33,531 bases of DNA from Hyphomicrobiales bacterium (GCA_900469615.1 UBYA01000012.1:1-33531), one strand, 5' to 3'. Counted from the stretch's first letter, positions 14,180 through 21,645 are shown. A program made the numbers and translations. Notes: generated by a model not told the origin, from the sequence alone.

Positions 14180-15664
14180 ATGGCTTCTGGTCTTAACGTC
14201 AGTGACGTCGTCAATGTCACGATCAATCTCGCCCCTTTGGCGGCAGCCCAGCGCAATTTCGGCGCACTTCTCATCGTGGGCTCGTCCGATGTCATCGACA
14301 CCAACGAGCGCATCCGTCAGTACAGTGACCTTGATGGTGTGGCGGAAGACTTCGGGACATCGGCGGCGGAATATCTGGCTGCCGATCTGTTCTTCTCGCA
14401 GTCACCGCAGCCCTCGATCCTCTATCTCGGTCGATGGGCACAGACGGCATCCTCGGGCCGTCTCAACGGTGGCGTTCTTTCCGGCGCTCAGCAGGATATT
14501 TCAATCTTCACCGCAATCGCCAACGGCTCGATGAAAATCGATATCGATGGCACGACCAAAACCCTGTCGGCGTTGAATTTCGCATCGGTGACGAATCTGA
14601 ATGGCGTTGCCTCGATCATCGATACCGCCCTGACCGGCGCATCTGTGGTCTGGGACGCGGTCTCCCAGCGCTTCGTGATCCAGAGCGACACGACGGGAGC
14701 GACATCGACTGTTGGCTATGCCTCGGCGACTGGTTCCGGCACCGATATTTCTGGGTTGCTGAACCTTGTGACCGGCGTGGCGTCTCCTCCGGTGGCTGGT
14801 ATCGCGGCCGAAACTCTCCTTGCAGCCGTCCAGGCGCTCGCGGATATGTCCAACGATTGGTACGGCCTGACTGTTGCCACAGCGACGCCTCCGGGCAATG
14901 CTGATCACCTCGCAGTCGCAGCCTTCATCGAGGGGGCTTCGGCAAGCCATCTCTACGGCGTCACGATCACCAATCCCACCGTTCTGGATTCCGCCGTTAC
15001 CAACGACCTGGCCAGTCAGTTGAAGGCTTTGAGCTACAAGCGAACATTCACGCAATATTCGTCTTCGAGCCCCTATGCGGTCGCCTCTTTGTATGGCCGA
15101 GCCTTTACGGTCAATTTCGAAGCCAACAACACGACGATCACCCTGAAATTTAAGCAGGAGCCGGGAGTCGTTGCGGAGACGATTACCGAAAGTCAGGCCG
15201 CGGCTCTGAAGGCGAAGCACTGCAACGTCTTCGTCAACTATAACAATGATACCGCCATCATCCAGGAAGGTGTCATGTCCAATGGCTACTTCTTTGATGA
15301 AGTCCATGGCACCGACTGGCTGCAGAATGCCGTCCAGACGGACGTATACAATCTGCTGTACCAGAGCGCGACCAAAATTCCGCAGACCGATGACGGCACT
15401 CATCTCATCGTCACAGCAATCGAAGCGACTATGGCTCGGGCGGTGAACAACGGCCTCATTGCTCCAGGAGTATGGAATGCCGGTGGCTTCGGTCAGTTGA
15501 AGCAGGGGGACACCCTCACCAAGGGCTTTTACGTCTTCGCGCCATTGGTCGCCAGCCAGAGCCAAGCTGATCGCGAGGCCCGCAAGTCTGTCCCGATCCA
15601 GGTGGCCGCCAAACTAGCAGGTGCCGTGCATAGCGTAGACTGCATCATAAATATCAACAGGTGA
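14180..15664 (+). CDS. Tail sheath protein (DUF3383 family)
   Basis: The 494-residue protein begins MASGLNVSDVVNVTINLAPL and continues RNFGALLIVGSSDVIDTNER. The C-terminal half has TFTQYSSSSPYAVASLYGRA, TLKFKQEPGVVAETITESQA and NVFVNYNNDTAIIQEGVMSN, the DUF3383 sheath pattern. It ends with the subunit-joining strand region HSVDCIININR. This identifies a contractile tail. GGAG lies about 9 nt before the ATG. It is complete and of usual length. Confidence 0.9.
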   Translation: MASGLNVSDVVNVTINLAPLAAAQRNFGALLIVGSSDVIDTNERIRQYSDLDGVAEDFGTSAAEYLAADLFFSQSPQPSILYLGRWAQTASSGRLNGGVLSGAQQDISIFTAIANGSMKIDIDGTTKTLSALNFASVTNLNGVASIIDTALTGASVVWDAVSQRFVIQSDTTGATSTVGYASATGSGTDISGLLNLVTGVASPPVAGIAAETLLAAVQALADMSNDWYGLTVATATPPGNADHLAVAAFIEGASASHLYGVTITNPTVLDSAVTNDLASQLKALSYKRTFTQYSSSSPYAVASLYGRAFTVNFEANNTTITLKFKQEPGVVAETITESQAAALKAKHCNVFVNYNNDTAIIQEGVMSNGYFFDEVHGTDWLQNAVQTDVYNLLYQSATKIPQTDDGTHLIVTAIEATMARAVNNGLIAPGVWNAGGFGQLKQGDTLTKGFYVFAPLVASQSQADREARKSVPIQVAAKLAGAVHSVDCIININR

Positions 15665-15681
15665 GGCTGCCCGGAAGTACC

Positions 15682-15726
15682 ATGGCGATATCGCCTGCGC
15701 CGGCTAACAATAGGAGGCTGTCATAG
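15682..15726 (+). other. 14-codon mini-ORF overlapping the tail tube start
   Basis: The ATG at 15682, with GGAAG 4 nt upstream, opens MAISPAPANNRRLS and stops at TAG (15724-15726). The stop overlaps the AUA that stands at the expected tail tube start (ATAG). It could feed ribosomes to the tube gene by termination-reinitiation, or it could be chance. The mini-ORF fills most of the 58-nt gap after the sheath gene. Confidence 0.3.
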
Positions 15727-16172
15727 CTACGTATTCCTTTCTCGACGTCCAGGCCGCAATCTCCGGCCCCGGCGGTTCCTTCTCTCTCGGAAGCGGTGCT
15801 GGCGCCGCGGAAGAGGGTATCAGCGTCAGCATGGTCGAAGACAAAAACTCGATGGTCATCGGCGCCGACGGCTCCGTCATGCATTCGCTGCACGCCGGCA
15901 AGGGCTGCACAGTCACGATCCGGCTGCTCAAAACCAGCCCGGTCAATTATCAGCTGATGTCGTTGTTCAACTACCAAACAACGTCTTCGGCAAACCACGG
16001 TCAGAATACCATCTCGATCCGCAATCCGGTGCGGGGCGACAGCATCACGGTATCGCAGGCGGCTTTCAAGAAGCAGCCTGACCTTTCGTACGCCAAGGAC
16101 GGCAACACGGTGGAATGGGGGTTCGATGGCGTAAGCGATACCATTCTGGGCATAGGCACGCCGGCGATTTGA
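15723..16172 (+). CDS. Tail tube protein (DUF3277 family), AUA at the expected start
   Basis: The frame encodes ATYSFLDVQAAISGPGGSFS, SLGSGAGAAEEGISVSMVED and DGSVMHSLHAGKGCTVTIRL, the DUF3277 tail tube pattern, whose members normally begin MATYSF. Here the codon before Ala is ATA, five nt after a strong AGGAGG (15712-15717). The frame is closed by TAG at 15711 and has no ATG, GTG or TTG until ATG 15831, which would remove 36 conserved residues. I therefore set the start at the AUA codon. A G-to-A change in the start codon is the simplest origin. The gene lies between sheath and chaperone genes, as expected. Confidence 0.8.
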   Translation: MATYSFLDVQAAISGPGGSFSLGSGAGAAEEGISVSMVEDKNSMVIGADGSVMHSLHAGKGCTVTIRLLKTSPVNYQLMSLFNYQTTSSANHGQNTISIRNPVRGDSITVSQAAFKKQPDLSYAKDGNTVEWGFDGVSDTILGIGTPAI

Positions 16173-16180
16173 GGTGATCC

Positions 16181-16549
16181 ATGGACGAGTTTGAAATCGG
16201 TGAGTTCACCTATCGCGCCGGGAAAATGGACGCGATGACGCAGTTCCAGGTGACCCGTAAGCTCGCGCCGGTACTGGCGAGCTTCAAAGATGTTGACAAC
16301 GATACCGGGGATTTTATCCCGGTTGCCGAGGCTATCGCTAAGCTCGACGACGCGGTGGTTGAATACGTCATCGCATGTTGTCTGGCGGTTGTTTCTCGAA
16401 AGCAGCTCAATGGTGCGGGATGGGCCGCGATCTGGGATGGTCGCGCCAAACGACCAATGTTCGAGGATATCGATATGTCGATCATGCTGAACATTGTCCG
16501 TCGGGTTCTGCAGGGGAATATTGGTTCTTTCTCCTCCGCACTCCGGTAA
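16181..16549 (+). CDS. Tail assembly chaperone
   Basis: The 122-residue protein has FTYRAGKMDAMTQFQVTRKL, PVLASF and VVEYVIACCLAVVSRKQ, a helical arrangement seen in small tail assembly chaperones encoded upstream of the tape measure. GGTG precedes the ATG by 5-6 nt. The frame ends at 16549, while the -1 frame is open from 16375 to 16764 across that stop, so part of the product may be extended by frameshifting. The family assignment rests on position and general pattern. Confidence 0.7.
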   Translation: MDEFEIGEFTYRAGKMDAMTQFQVTRKLAPVLASFKDVDNDTGDFIPVAEAIAKLDDAVVEYVIACCLAVVSRKQLNGAGWAAIWDGRAKRPMFEDIDMSIMLNIVRRVLQGNIGSFSSALR

Positions 16550-16590
16550 ACTTCGATCGACGTCGCCCCGGCCTCAAATTCGATCCGGTA

Positions 16591-16764
16591 GTGCTTCCGA
16601 ATGGGGAAGACTGGTTGCTCCGCCCTGTGTTTCACAAAATGTGCCTTTTCGAGAGCTTGAAGGATGGCACGCTGGATCTTTGCGACATCGCGCTTATGAA
16701 CGAAGCGATCGATGTCGAAGAGGAAAACCAGTTCCGCGCGCAGGAAGCTGCAAAGGATAAGTAA
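16591..16764 (+). CDS. DUF6889-like tail protein, possibly made as a -1 frameshift extension
   Basis: The reading frame contains EDWLLRPVFHKMCLFESLKD and GTLDLCDIALMNEAIDVEEE, the core of DUF6889 proteins found next to tail chaperones. A GTG at 16591 gives 57 residues, the usual family size, but it has no ribosome-binding site. The frame is open far upstream (to 16375), in the -1 frame of the chaperone gene. Codon composition looks coding from about 16525 onward. Expression by frameshift from the chaperone, as in lambda G/GT, is therefore a strong alternative. The stop overlaps the tape measure ATG (TAATG). Confidence 0.7.
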   Translation: MLPNGEDWLLRPVFHKMCLFESLKDGTLDLCDIALMNEAIDVEEENQFRAQEAAKDK

Positions 16765-18725
16765 TGGCGGATGTCATCAGGGAATTCCTTGTTTCGCTCG
16801 GTTATTCCGTCGACAAGAAGTCCGAAACGGATTTCAAGCGCTCCACCCGGGAAGCCGTCGTACAGGCAAAACTCGTTGCCGATGCCATTGAAGGGGCTGC
16901 ACGGACCCTGATGCAGGGCTTTGCGCAGATGGCGCAAGGCTTCTCAGCTCTGGAGTACCAAGCAGAGCGGACTAAAAACAGCGTCCAGGGCTTGCGGAAC
17001 GTTGCCTATGCGTTCCAGCAGATCGGCTTGACCGCGGAAGACGCCAGTTCGGTATTGGAGGGTTTCGCTTCCAAGCTTCGCGAAAACCCGAGCATGAAAA
17101 ACTACCTCGAACGTCTCGGGGTGGACACAAAGGGTAAGCAGCAGTTCGAGGATGTCATTGGCCTCGTTGACCGGCTCAAAAAGACCTATGGTTCGAAGGG
17201 CGATTTTGGCTACACGAACGCTTCGGCAATCGCATCGCAGTTCGGCATCCAGGAAAAGGTGTTTTACCAGCTCTGGAACAACCTCGACGAAGCGAAACGC
17301 CGGATTGCCAAGCGGCAAAGCATTGCTGATCTTCTAGGTTTCGATTCCGACAAAGCCGCCAAGGATTGGCGGGAATTCCTTCGGTCGATGACTGACACCG
17401 CCGCAATTTTCCAAGATATCTTCCAGAAGGCATTCTCGGACAACGCGCCCACGATTCAGAAAAAGCTTGAAGAATTTAATGCTTGGCTGATGGCGCATGG
17501 GAAAGAAATTGGGGATGACATCACGAAGATCGGGACGGCGGTAGCCGCGGCGGCCGAGGATTTTGGCACGCTCGCAGCGCAACTCGCCCCGGTCATCGAG
17601 AAATTCGATGCGATGATAAAGGAGCTGACGGGCGACGACGGTCTGAAGGCAGCTTTTGAGGTATTCGCCGTCTATCTTACCACCTCTTGGCTTGCCCGAA
17701 TTCTTGGTGTTTTTTCCAGAGTCGGATTTGGGTGGATGGCGCTGGCAGCGCTTGTGGGATTTGCCCCGAACTCGATGGAACAAGCCAAGGCAAACGGCGA
17801 TGCGATCAACGACTCAATCGGCGGAACAGGTATCGGTTCTTGGTTTGTCGGCACCCGGAATAAAGTCCGTGGTTGGTTCGGTCTGAAGCCGCTTGATGCG
17901 CGAGGAAACGTCATCGGCGGTTCTTCCACAAGTAGCGCTGCCAATGTTAGCGGCGACAGTGAGCAGGCGATTGCTGATGCTAAAGGCAGTCCCTCAAAAT
18001 TTGTGAATGCTTTCTACAGGGCGGGGATAGAAGCCGGCCTCACCGACACCCAGGCTCGTTTGATGGCGGCCCAAGCCGGTTTGGAAAGCGGTTATGGCAG
18101 GCATGCTCCGGGGAATAATTTCTTTGGAATCAAGGCGGGCAGAAGCTGGGGAGGGGACACTCAGTCTTTGTCGACTACCGAGGTCGGGCCGAATGGACCT
18201 TATTCGACCGTTGCTTCCTTTCGAAAATATCCATCTCTAGCGGCTGGTATCCAAGACAGGATTGCATTCATGAAGTCCCATTTTCCAGATGCATGGAATG
18301 CGAACGATTTGGATGAAGCAATTTCGGCGTTGAACAACGGAAAATATGGATCGTATGCCACCGAGCCAAATTATGGGTATCTTGTCCGCGGAGTGTCTGG
18401 GAAAATTACGGCTAACGCAGAGCAGGTTCGACAGGAAATGGCGTTAAAATCTGCCGCATCCAGGGCAGCAAGAGCCTTCGATACCAGTCATCCAGCTTTC
18501 GATTGGGCCAAGAACGTCAACGCAAACTTGGGAGCCATCAATTCGGGAGCCCCGCTTGGCGGTGGCCTGACCAACAGCAGTCAGGTCACTATCGCGCCAT
18601 CGTCCACCACTCACATTGTCGTAAACGGCGCAACCGATCCGGCGGCGACCGCTAACGCCATCGAGAGTAAGCAGAACGGCGTAAATTCGATGCTACTGAG
18701 AAACGCTCAGGGAGCCGTGCGGTAA
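16764..18725 (+). CDS. Tail tape measure protein with glucosaminidase-type peptidoglycan hydrolase domain
   Basis: The 653-residue protein sets tail length and exits the tail on infection. Residues 1-~320 are helical and start with VIREFLVSLGYSVDKKSETD, a common tape measure N-terminus. A hydrophobic segment lies near residues 300-335. Residues ~411-552 form a FlgJ/glucosaminidase-like lytic domain: KFVNAFYRAGIEAGLTDTQA, AAQAGLESGYGRHAPGNNFF (likely catalytic Glu441) and ASFRKYPSLAAGIQDRIAFM. Codons in that domain are less GC-rich than the N-terminal half, suggesting a recombined module. The domain would help the tail pass the cell wall. The protein is short for a myovirus, implying a short tail. 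Confidence 0.88.
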   Translation: MADVIREFLVSLGYSVDKKSETDFKRSTREAVVQAKLVADAIEGAARTLMQGFAQMAQGFSALEYQAERTKNSVQGLRNVAYAFQQIGLTAEDASSVLEGFASKLRENPSMKNYLERLGVDTKGKQQFEDVIGLVDRLKKTYGSKGDFGYTNASAIASQFGIQEKVFYQLWNNLDEAKRRIAKRQSIADLLGFDSDKAAKDWREFLRSMTDTAAIFQDIFQKAFSDNAPTIQKKLEEFNAWLMAHGKEIGDDITKIGTAVAAAAEDFGTLAAQLAPVIEKFDAMIKELTGDDGLKAAFEVFAVYLTTSWLARILGVFSRVGFGWMALAALVGFAPNSMEQAKANGDAINDSIGGTGIGSWFVGTRNKVRGWFGLKPLDARGNVIGGSSTSSAANVSGDSEQAIADAKGSPSKFVNAFYRAGIEAGLTDTQARLMAAQAGLESGYGRHAPGNNFFGIKAGRSWGGDTQSLSTTEVGPNGPYSTVASFRKYPSLAAGIQDRIAFMKSHFPDAWNANDLDEAISALNNGKYGSYATEPNYGYLVRGVSGKITANAEQVRQEMALKSAASRAARAFDTSHPAFDWAKNVNANLGAINSGAPLGGGLTNSSQVTIAPSSTTHIVVNGATDPAATANAIESKQNGVNSMLLRNAQGAVR

Positions 18726-18731
18726 TTCCGA

Positions 18732-19583
18732 TTATTTGTGAGGGCGGCCACCTTCGGCGATAACCTTCATCCCTTCAGCGATATCCAGCACATAGAAAAA
18801 TGATGCTGTACCGTCTGCATGGCGATGGCCGTCGATACTGCTAACTCGCCAATCGAAAGCGCCACTTACGGTGCATTTGCCAAGTGTGCAATTTACCATT
18901 GTATCGTCATCGCGCAAGGAATATTGCCGGATTGGCCACCTGTCGAAATAGCGCCTTTTGTCCTCTATTATCTGAGGAAGGGTGAGCGATTTTCCATAAT
19001 AAGTGACAAGGGGAGCGTAAGAACTGGATGCGACCTGGAGGGCTTGATTTAGCTCCATGCCACCGGACTTGATGAGATCTTCAACAAGGGCTACGGCTGC
19101 CGCTTCATTGCTGACTGCTTTTTTGGGCGCAATAGTTTCCGACTGAATTGTCTCAGTTTGAGGCTGAGGCGTCGGAGCTTTTTTATTCAGCCCCAATCTC
19201 GTCGAAAGTTCGATCCGTTTCATCGCATAAATGAAGCTGCATGTTCCTGACGGATCGCCCGAGTCCGGGATAGTTCTAGCGTACTCCTGGCAAATGCTGC
19301 GGAATGCGAGATACTCGGATGCGCAAAATTGCTTTGTAAGTTGAGGATCATCTATCTGATCATCAGAATTGTAACCCTTAGAAATAATCACATCATGCAT
19401 GCAAGAAATGTAGGTGTTGATTGCAGCATCTGTCTGAGCGCGAACGTCTACATCTTGAGCGTGCCCAACTGACACCTTGACGAAGGCTAGCAGAAGAACG
19501 AGCGCGATCACCCCGAAAACGGCCCTGAGGAGACCGGGGAAAAGAATTGCCAGCAAAATAAGGACGAGTAGCGCGATAACCAT
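18732..19583 (-). CDS. Membrane-anchored accessory protein with a C-terminal NTF2-like-looking domain
   Basis: This minus-strand gene of 283 residues lies inside the tail operon. GGAGG lies 5 nt before its ATG. The N-terminus has two hydrophobic stretches, MVIALLVLILLAILFP and VFGVIALVLLLAFV, ending near VGHAQ, so it is anchored or exported. Residues ~45-120 contain six Cys and are probably extracytoplasmic. The C-terminal ~110 residues (YAPLVTYYGKSLTLPQIIED, KRRYFDRWPIRQYSL, CTVSGAFDWR) resemble a domain common in rhizobial exported proteins of unknown role. Low GC and opposite orientation mark a moron gene. An envelope or superinfection role is only inference. Confidence 0.75.
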   Translation of the reverse strand: MVIALLVLILLAILFPGLLRAVFGVIALVLLLAFVKVSVGHAQDVDVRAQTDAAINTYISCMHDVIISKGYNSDDQIDDPQLTKQFCASEYLAFRSICQEYARTIPDSGDPSGTCSFIYAMKRIELSTRLGLNKKAPTPQPQTETIQSETIAPKKAVSNEAAAVALVEDLIKSGGMELNQALQVASSSYAPLVTYYGKSLTLPQIIEDKRRYFDRWPIRQYSLRDDDTMVNCTLGKCTVSGAFDWRVSSIDGHRHADGTASFFYVLDIAEGMKVIAEGGRPHK

Positions 19584-19644
19584 CGTAGCCTCCGGACCTA
19601 GCCATTTTTATTCTGAAGTTTGGAAAAGTCGAGGGGATCGCGGT

Positions 19645-19947
19645 TTAGTTGACCGTAACCGACGACGCTCCTGCATCAGTGGCGGGAGAAGTCTGAGCCC
19701 GTTCTCTTTCATTTAGCATTTGCTTGAGAAGCTTAGTTTGCTCATCGGATGCAACTCTGATGCTCTCCAGGTCCTCAGACATTCTGCCAAAAACTGCGAT
19801 GAGCAATCCGGTGACGAGCGAAGAAATGGCAATCTGCAAATACGTATCGAAAAATGGGTGCTGCTGATATCCGAAGATCACGATGATAATCGCGAATACA
19901 GACATCGTAAAAATCAGGCTGCCAACAAGATTAACGAATTTGCCCAT
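19645..19947 (-). CDS. Small two-helix membrane protein, 100 aa
   Basis: The ORF has GGAAGGA about 9 nt before its ATG. Two transmembrane helices are evident: FVNLVGSLIFTMSVFAIIIV (residues ~4-25) and ISSLVTGLLIAVFG (~41-54). A charged coiled-coil-like tail follows (EDLESIRVASDEQTKLLKQM). It lies 61 nt upstream of the larger membrane protein on the same strand, so the two may form a unit. The family is not recognised. It has the size and shape of a holin-like or superinfection exclusion protein, but nothing specific supports either role. Confidence 0.65.
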   Translation of the reverse strand: MGKFVNLVGSLIFTMSVFAIIIVIFGYQQHPFFDTYLQIAISSLVTGLLIAVFGRMSEDLESIRVASDEQTKLLKQMLNERERAQTSPATDAGASSVTVN

Positions 19948-20020
19948 GGGGTGTTTCCTTCCTAAGCAAAATTGGCTTGGGTGAAAACACCATTATCTGG
20001 AGTCGCGTAAAAGTCGAGAT

Positions 20021-20046
20021 GAGAAACTAGGCGAACAATCGCCTAG
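20021..20046 (-). terminator. Terminator of the HicA-HicB operon
   Basis: CTAGGCGA (20027-20034) and TCGCCTAG (20039-20046) form a perfect 8-bp stem with a 4-nt loop spanning the HicB stop codon. On the minus strand the stem is followed by TTTCTC. The T-run is short, so termination may be partial. Confidence 0.55.
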
Positions 20047-20248
20047 GAGCAGCTTCGGGTATTTCCCGATTCATATGACGTGCAGCATCGATCCAAGACG
20101 TGATTGCATCTTGAACGTTATGGGCTGCTTCCTCATAGGTTTCGCCGTCCGACATGCAGCCGGGGAGATCCGGAACCGTCGCGATGAAGCCGCCGCCATC
20201 CTCGTCGGAGAGCGGTTCAATGATGATCTTGTAATCGTACTGGCTCAT
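20027..20248 (-). CDS. hicB: HicB-type antitoxin
   Basis: The 73-residue protein reads YKIIIEPLSDEDGGGFIATV, PDLPGCMSDGETYEEAAHNV, QDAITSWIDAA, the RNase H-like HicB fold with its conserved G-G-(F/Y)-x-A-x-(V/F)-P-D-(L/F)-P-G-C core. It neutralises HicA by direct binding. It is the short form, lacking the C-terminal DNA-binding domain of many HicB proteins; the operon's RHH protein could provide that function. ATGA overlap (20245-20248) couples it to the upstream toxin gene. Confidence 0.88.
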   Translation of the reverse strand: MSQYDYKIIIEPLSDEDGGGFIATVPDLPGCMSDGETYEEAAHNVQDAITSWIDAARHMNREIPEAAPRRLFA

Positions 20249-20559
20249 TTGGCGGACCTGACAGCATCGATGAAGGCGATAAGCTTCTTGATATATACGA
20301 CTTTAATGGGACGTTTGAAAGGGACGGTCAAAATCTCTCGCTGGGATGGATGCGAGACGTTGTAGTGGGAACTTCCGGTTGGCTTGTTGCATGCCACTCC
20401 ATGCTCGGCGCAGAGCGAGATAACGTCTTGAATAGTCCAGTCGTTTTTGGGATTCTGGCGCATCTTTTCGAGGCGCTTGGATTTCTTGGGTATAGAATCG
20501 CTTTCGCCAAAGATGGCCGCGAGCAATTTAACTTCTGGCAAATCGGCAGGATCGGTCAT
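20245..20559 (-). CDS. hicA: HicA-type mRNA interferase toxin
   Basis: The 104-residue protein has a C-terminal HicA domain: WTIQDVISLCAEHGVACNKP, TGSSHYNVSHP (catalytic-type His65 in the G-S-S-H motif) and ILTVPFKRPIKVVYIKKLIA. HicA cleaves mRNA in a ribosome-independent way. The N-terminus carries ~25 residues before the usual start region (KKSKRLEKMRQNPKNDW); an internal start near there would give the standard size. It is coupled by 4-nt overlaps to genes on both sides. The key His is present, so the toxin appears intact. Confidence 0.82.
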   Translation of the reverse strand: MTDPADLPEVKLLAAIFGESDSIPKKSKRLEKMRQNPKNDWTIQDVISLCAEHGVACNKPTGSSHYNVSHPSQREILTVPFKRPIKVVYIKKLIAFIDAVRSAK

Positions 20560-20768
20560 TCGCCGTCCTTCAGGTATCCGTGCCCGACCAGCCAGTCGCG
20601 GAGGATGCGGCGGATGGCTTCGGTTCGATTTGGCTTGTCATCTTGTCCACCGGCAAATGTGTCGATGGCATCTAGTTCGGAGCGCTGAATACGGAAATTA
20701 ACCTGCTCACTATCGACCGGTGGCCGGCCCCTTGATTTTTTAATAGGATTTATTGTTGACTTGGTCAT
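20556..20768 (-). CDS. Ribbon-helix-helix regulator of the HicA-HicB operon
   Basis: The 70-residue protein has a basic start (TINPIKKSRGRPPVDSEQ) then VNFRIQRSELDAIDTFAGGQ, PNRTEAIRRILRDWLVGHG. A beta strand followed by two helices with the NRTEAIRRIL motif is typical of RHH DNA-binding proteins. It heads the three-gene operon, overlapping the toxin gene by 4 nt. The probable operator straddles its start (20743-20781). It is likely an autorepressor that also controls the divergent plus-strand genes; this is inference. Confidence 0.82.
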   Translation of the reverse strand: MTKSTINPIKKSRGRPPVDSEQVNFRIQRSELDAIDTFAGGQDDKPNRTEAIRRILRDWLVGHGYLKDGE

Positions 20769-20784
20769 GAATATATCCTATCAA
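20743..20784. promoter_or_regulatory. Inverted-repeat operator and divergent promoter region
   Basis: ATAGGATTTATT (20743-20754) and AATATATCCTAT (20770-20781) are inverted half-sites matching at 11 of 12 positions, separated by 15 bp. On the plus strand TTGACT (20756-20761) and TATCAA (20779-20784) are spaced 17 bp, a fair sigma-70-type promoter for the 55-aa gene at 20858. On the minus strand TTGACC followed 16 bp later by TAGGAT could serve the RHH operon. Both promoters overlap the half-sites, as expected for a repressor site. Confidence 0.5.
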
Positions 20785-20857
20785 TAAATACAGGCCGGTC
20801 AAGAGTTCGCACCTCCCAACCGGCCCTAACCGAAACCAATCTTCTGAGGAGATTGAT

Positions 20858-21025
20858 ATGGCTAAGGCCTCTATAACTCTTTCTTCGCTTTTCCGTAACC
20901 CCGCTGTTCGCGACGCTTTCGAGCGCGCCGAACGCGACAACGGCGCGGCATTCGCTGTTCCGGTTCCGAAGGCTCCGGTCCTGACCGGTGGCGCTGCTGC
21001 AGCTCGGGTTCTGGAGGTAGCGTGA
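20858..21025 (+). CDS. Small hypothetical protein, 55 aa
   Basis: The ATG at 20858 has GAGGAG 5-6 nt upstream, a strong ribosome-binding site. The protein begins MAKASITLSSLFRNPAVRDA and ends in an Ala-rich tail (LTGGAAAARVLEVA). No domain is recognised. It is the first gene of the plus-strand group divergent from the RHH-HicA-HicB operon. Its stop overlaps the start of the next gene (TGATG at 21023-21027), so the two are translationally coupled. Codons are GC-ending and regular, supporting real coding. Confidence 0.65.
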   Translation: MAKASITLSSLFRNPAVRDAFERAERDNGAAFAVPVPKAPVLTGGAAAARVLEVA

Positions 21026-21645
21026 TGGAACGCCGGACCTTTCTCAAAGGCGCATTGATCGCTGCATCCACTCCAGCGGCAGCTTTTGCGCCGTCGGCTA
21101 CCGTCACTCTCGGAGACTTGATCGCATATCATGGGCGCATATGGGCGGAATGCCGTAAGGCAACGGCTATCGTTGACGATCTTGTTCAAGGCGGCCCCGA
21201 CTATCCGTGCTTAAGAACTCGTGATTTGGGGCCGCACTATTACGGCGCATTAGCTGACCGTAAGTTCTTCTTCGAGGAAGAGATTGGGAAATACTTCGAT
21301 AAGCTGGATAGCGATGCTCAACGGCATATCGAATATGGATTTACGCCAAAGGCTGATCAATCTCGTGTGGAGCGCCTGAAGGCTGATCGGATGGAGGCGC
21401 TAAGGCGCTTCGCCCAGATGAAGGCCGATCGGAAGGCTTGGGAAGACGCTGTCGGTCTGACGGCGGCGCAAGCGGAATCCGACCGGTTGGCCGATCTGGA
21501 ACTGGAATACGATCGGAAAATTATGAATTGGCCGATTCAGACGCTGGATGAGGCTAAACAGATCGCCAGCTACCTCAAGAACCTTCACGAGGGAAAAATT
21601 CCGAAGGACGCAGCTCTAAAGCTTATAGAGGGCCTTGCCACATAA
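21025..21645 (+). CDS. Protein with Tat-like signal peptide, function unknown
   Basis: The 206-residue protein begins MERRTFLKGALIAASTPAAA, a twin-arginine-type signal: RRTFLKG, a short hydrophobic core, then A-x-A-like sites. The rest is helical and charged, with GGPDYPCLRTRDLGPHYYGA and KADRMEALRRFAQMKADRKA. Similar short Tat-signal proteins occur in rhizobial prophages without known role. The ATG at 21025 overlaps the upstream stop; GGAGG lies about 9 nt upstream. Export by Tat is inferred from the motif only. Another possibility is a cytoplasmic helical protein with a chance RR motif. Confidence 0.65.
   Translation: MERRTFLKGALIAASTPAAAFAPSATVTLGDLIAYHGRIWAECRKATAIVDDLVQGGPDYPCLRTRDLGPHYYGALADRKFFFEEEIGKYFDKLDSDAQRHIEYGFTPKADQSRVERLKADRMEALRRFAQMKADRKAWEDAVGLTAAQAESDRLADLELEYDRKIMNWPIQTLDEAKQIASYLKNLHEGKIPKDAALKLIEGLAT

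Noticed and set aside
14501..15565. Minus-strand 354-aa ORF opposite the sheath gene
   Set aside because: It lies wholly inside a well-recognised DUF3383 gene, with arginine-rich, low-complexity translation typical of a shadow frame.
15831..16172. Tail tube protein starting at the ATG at 15831
   Set aside because: It would lose 36 residues conserved in the family and has no ribosome-binding site, while AGGAGG stands before the AUA at 15723.
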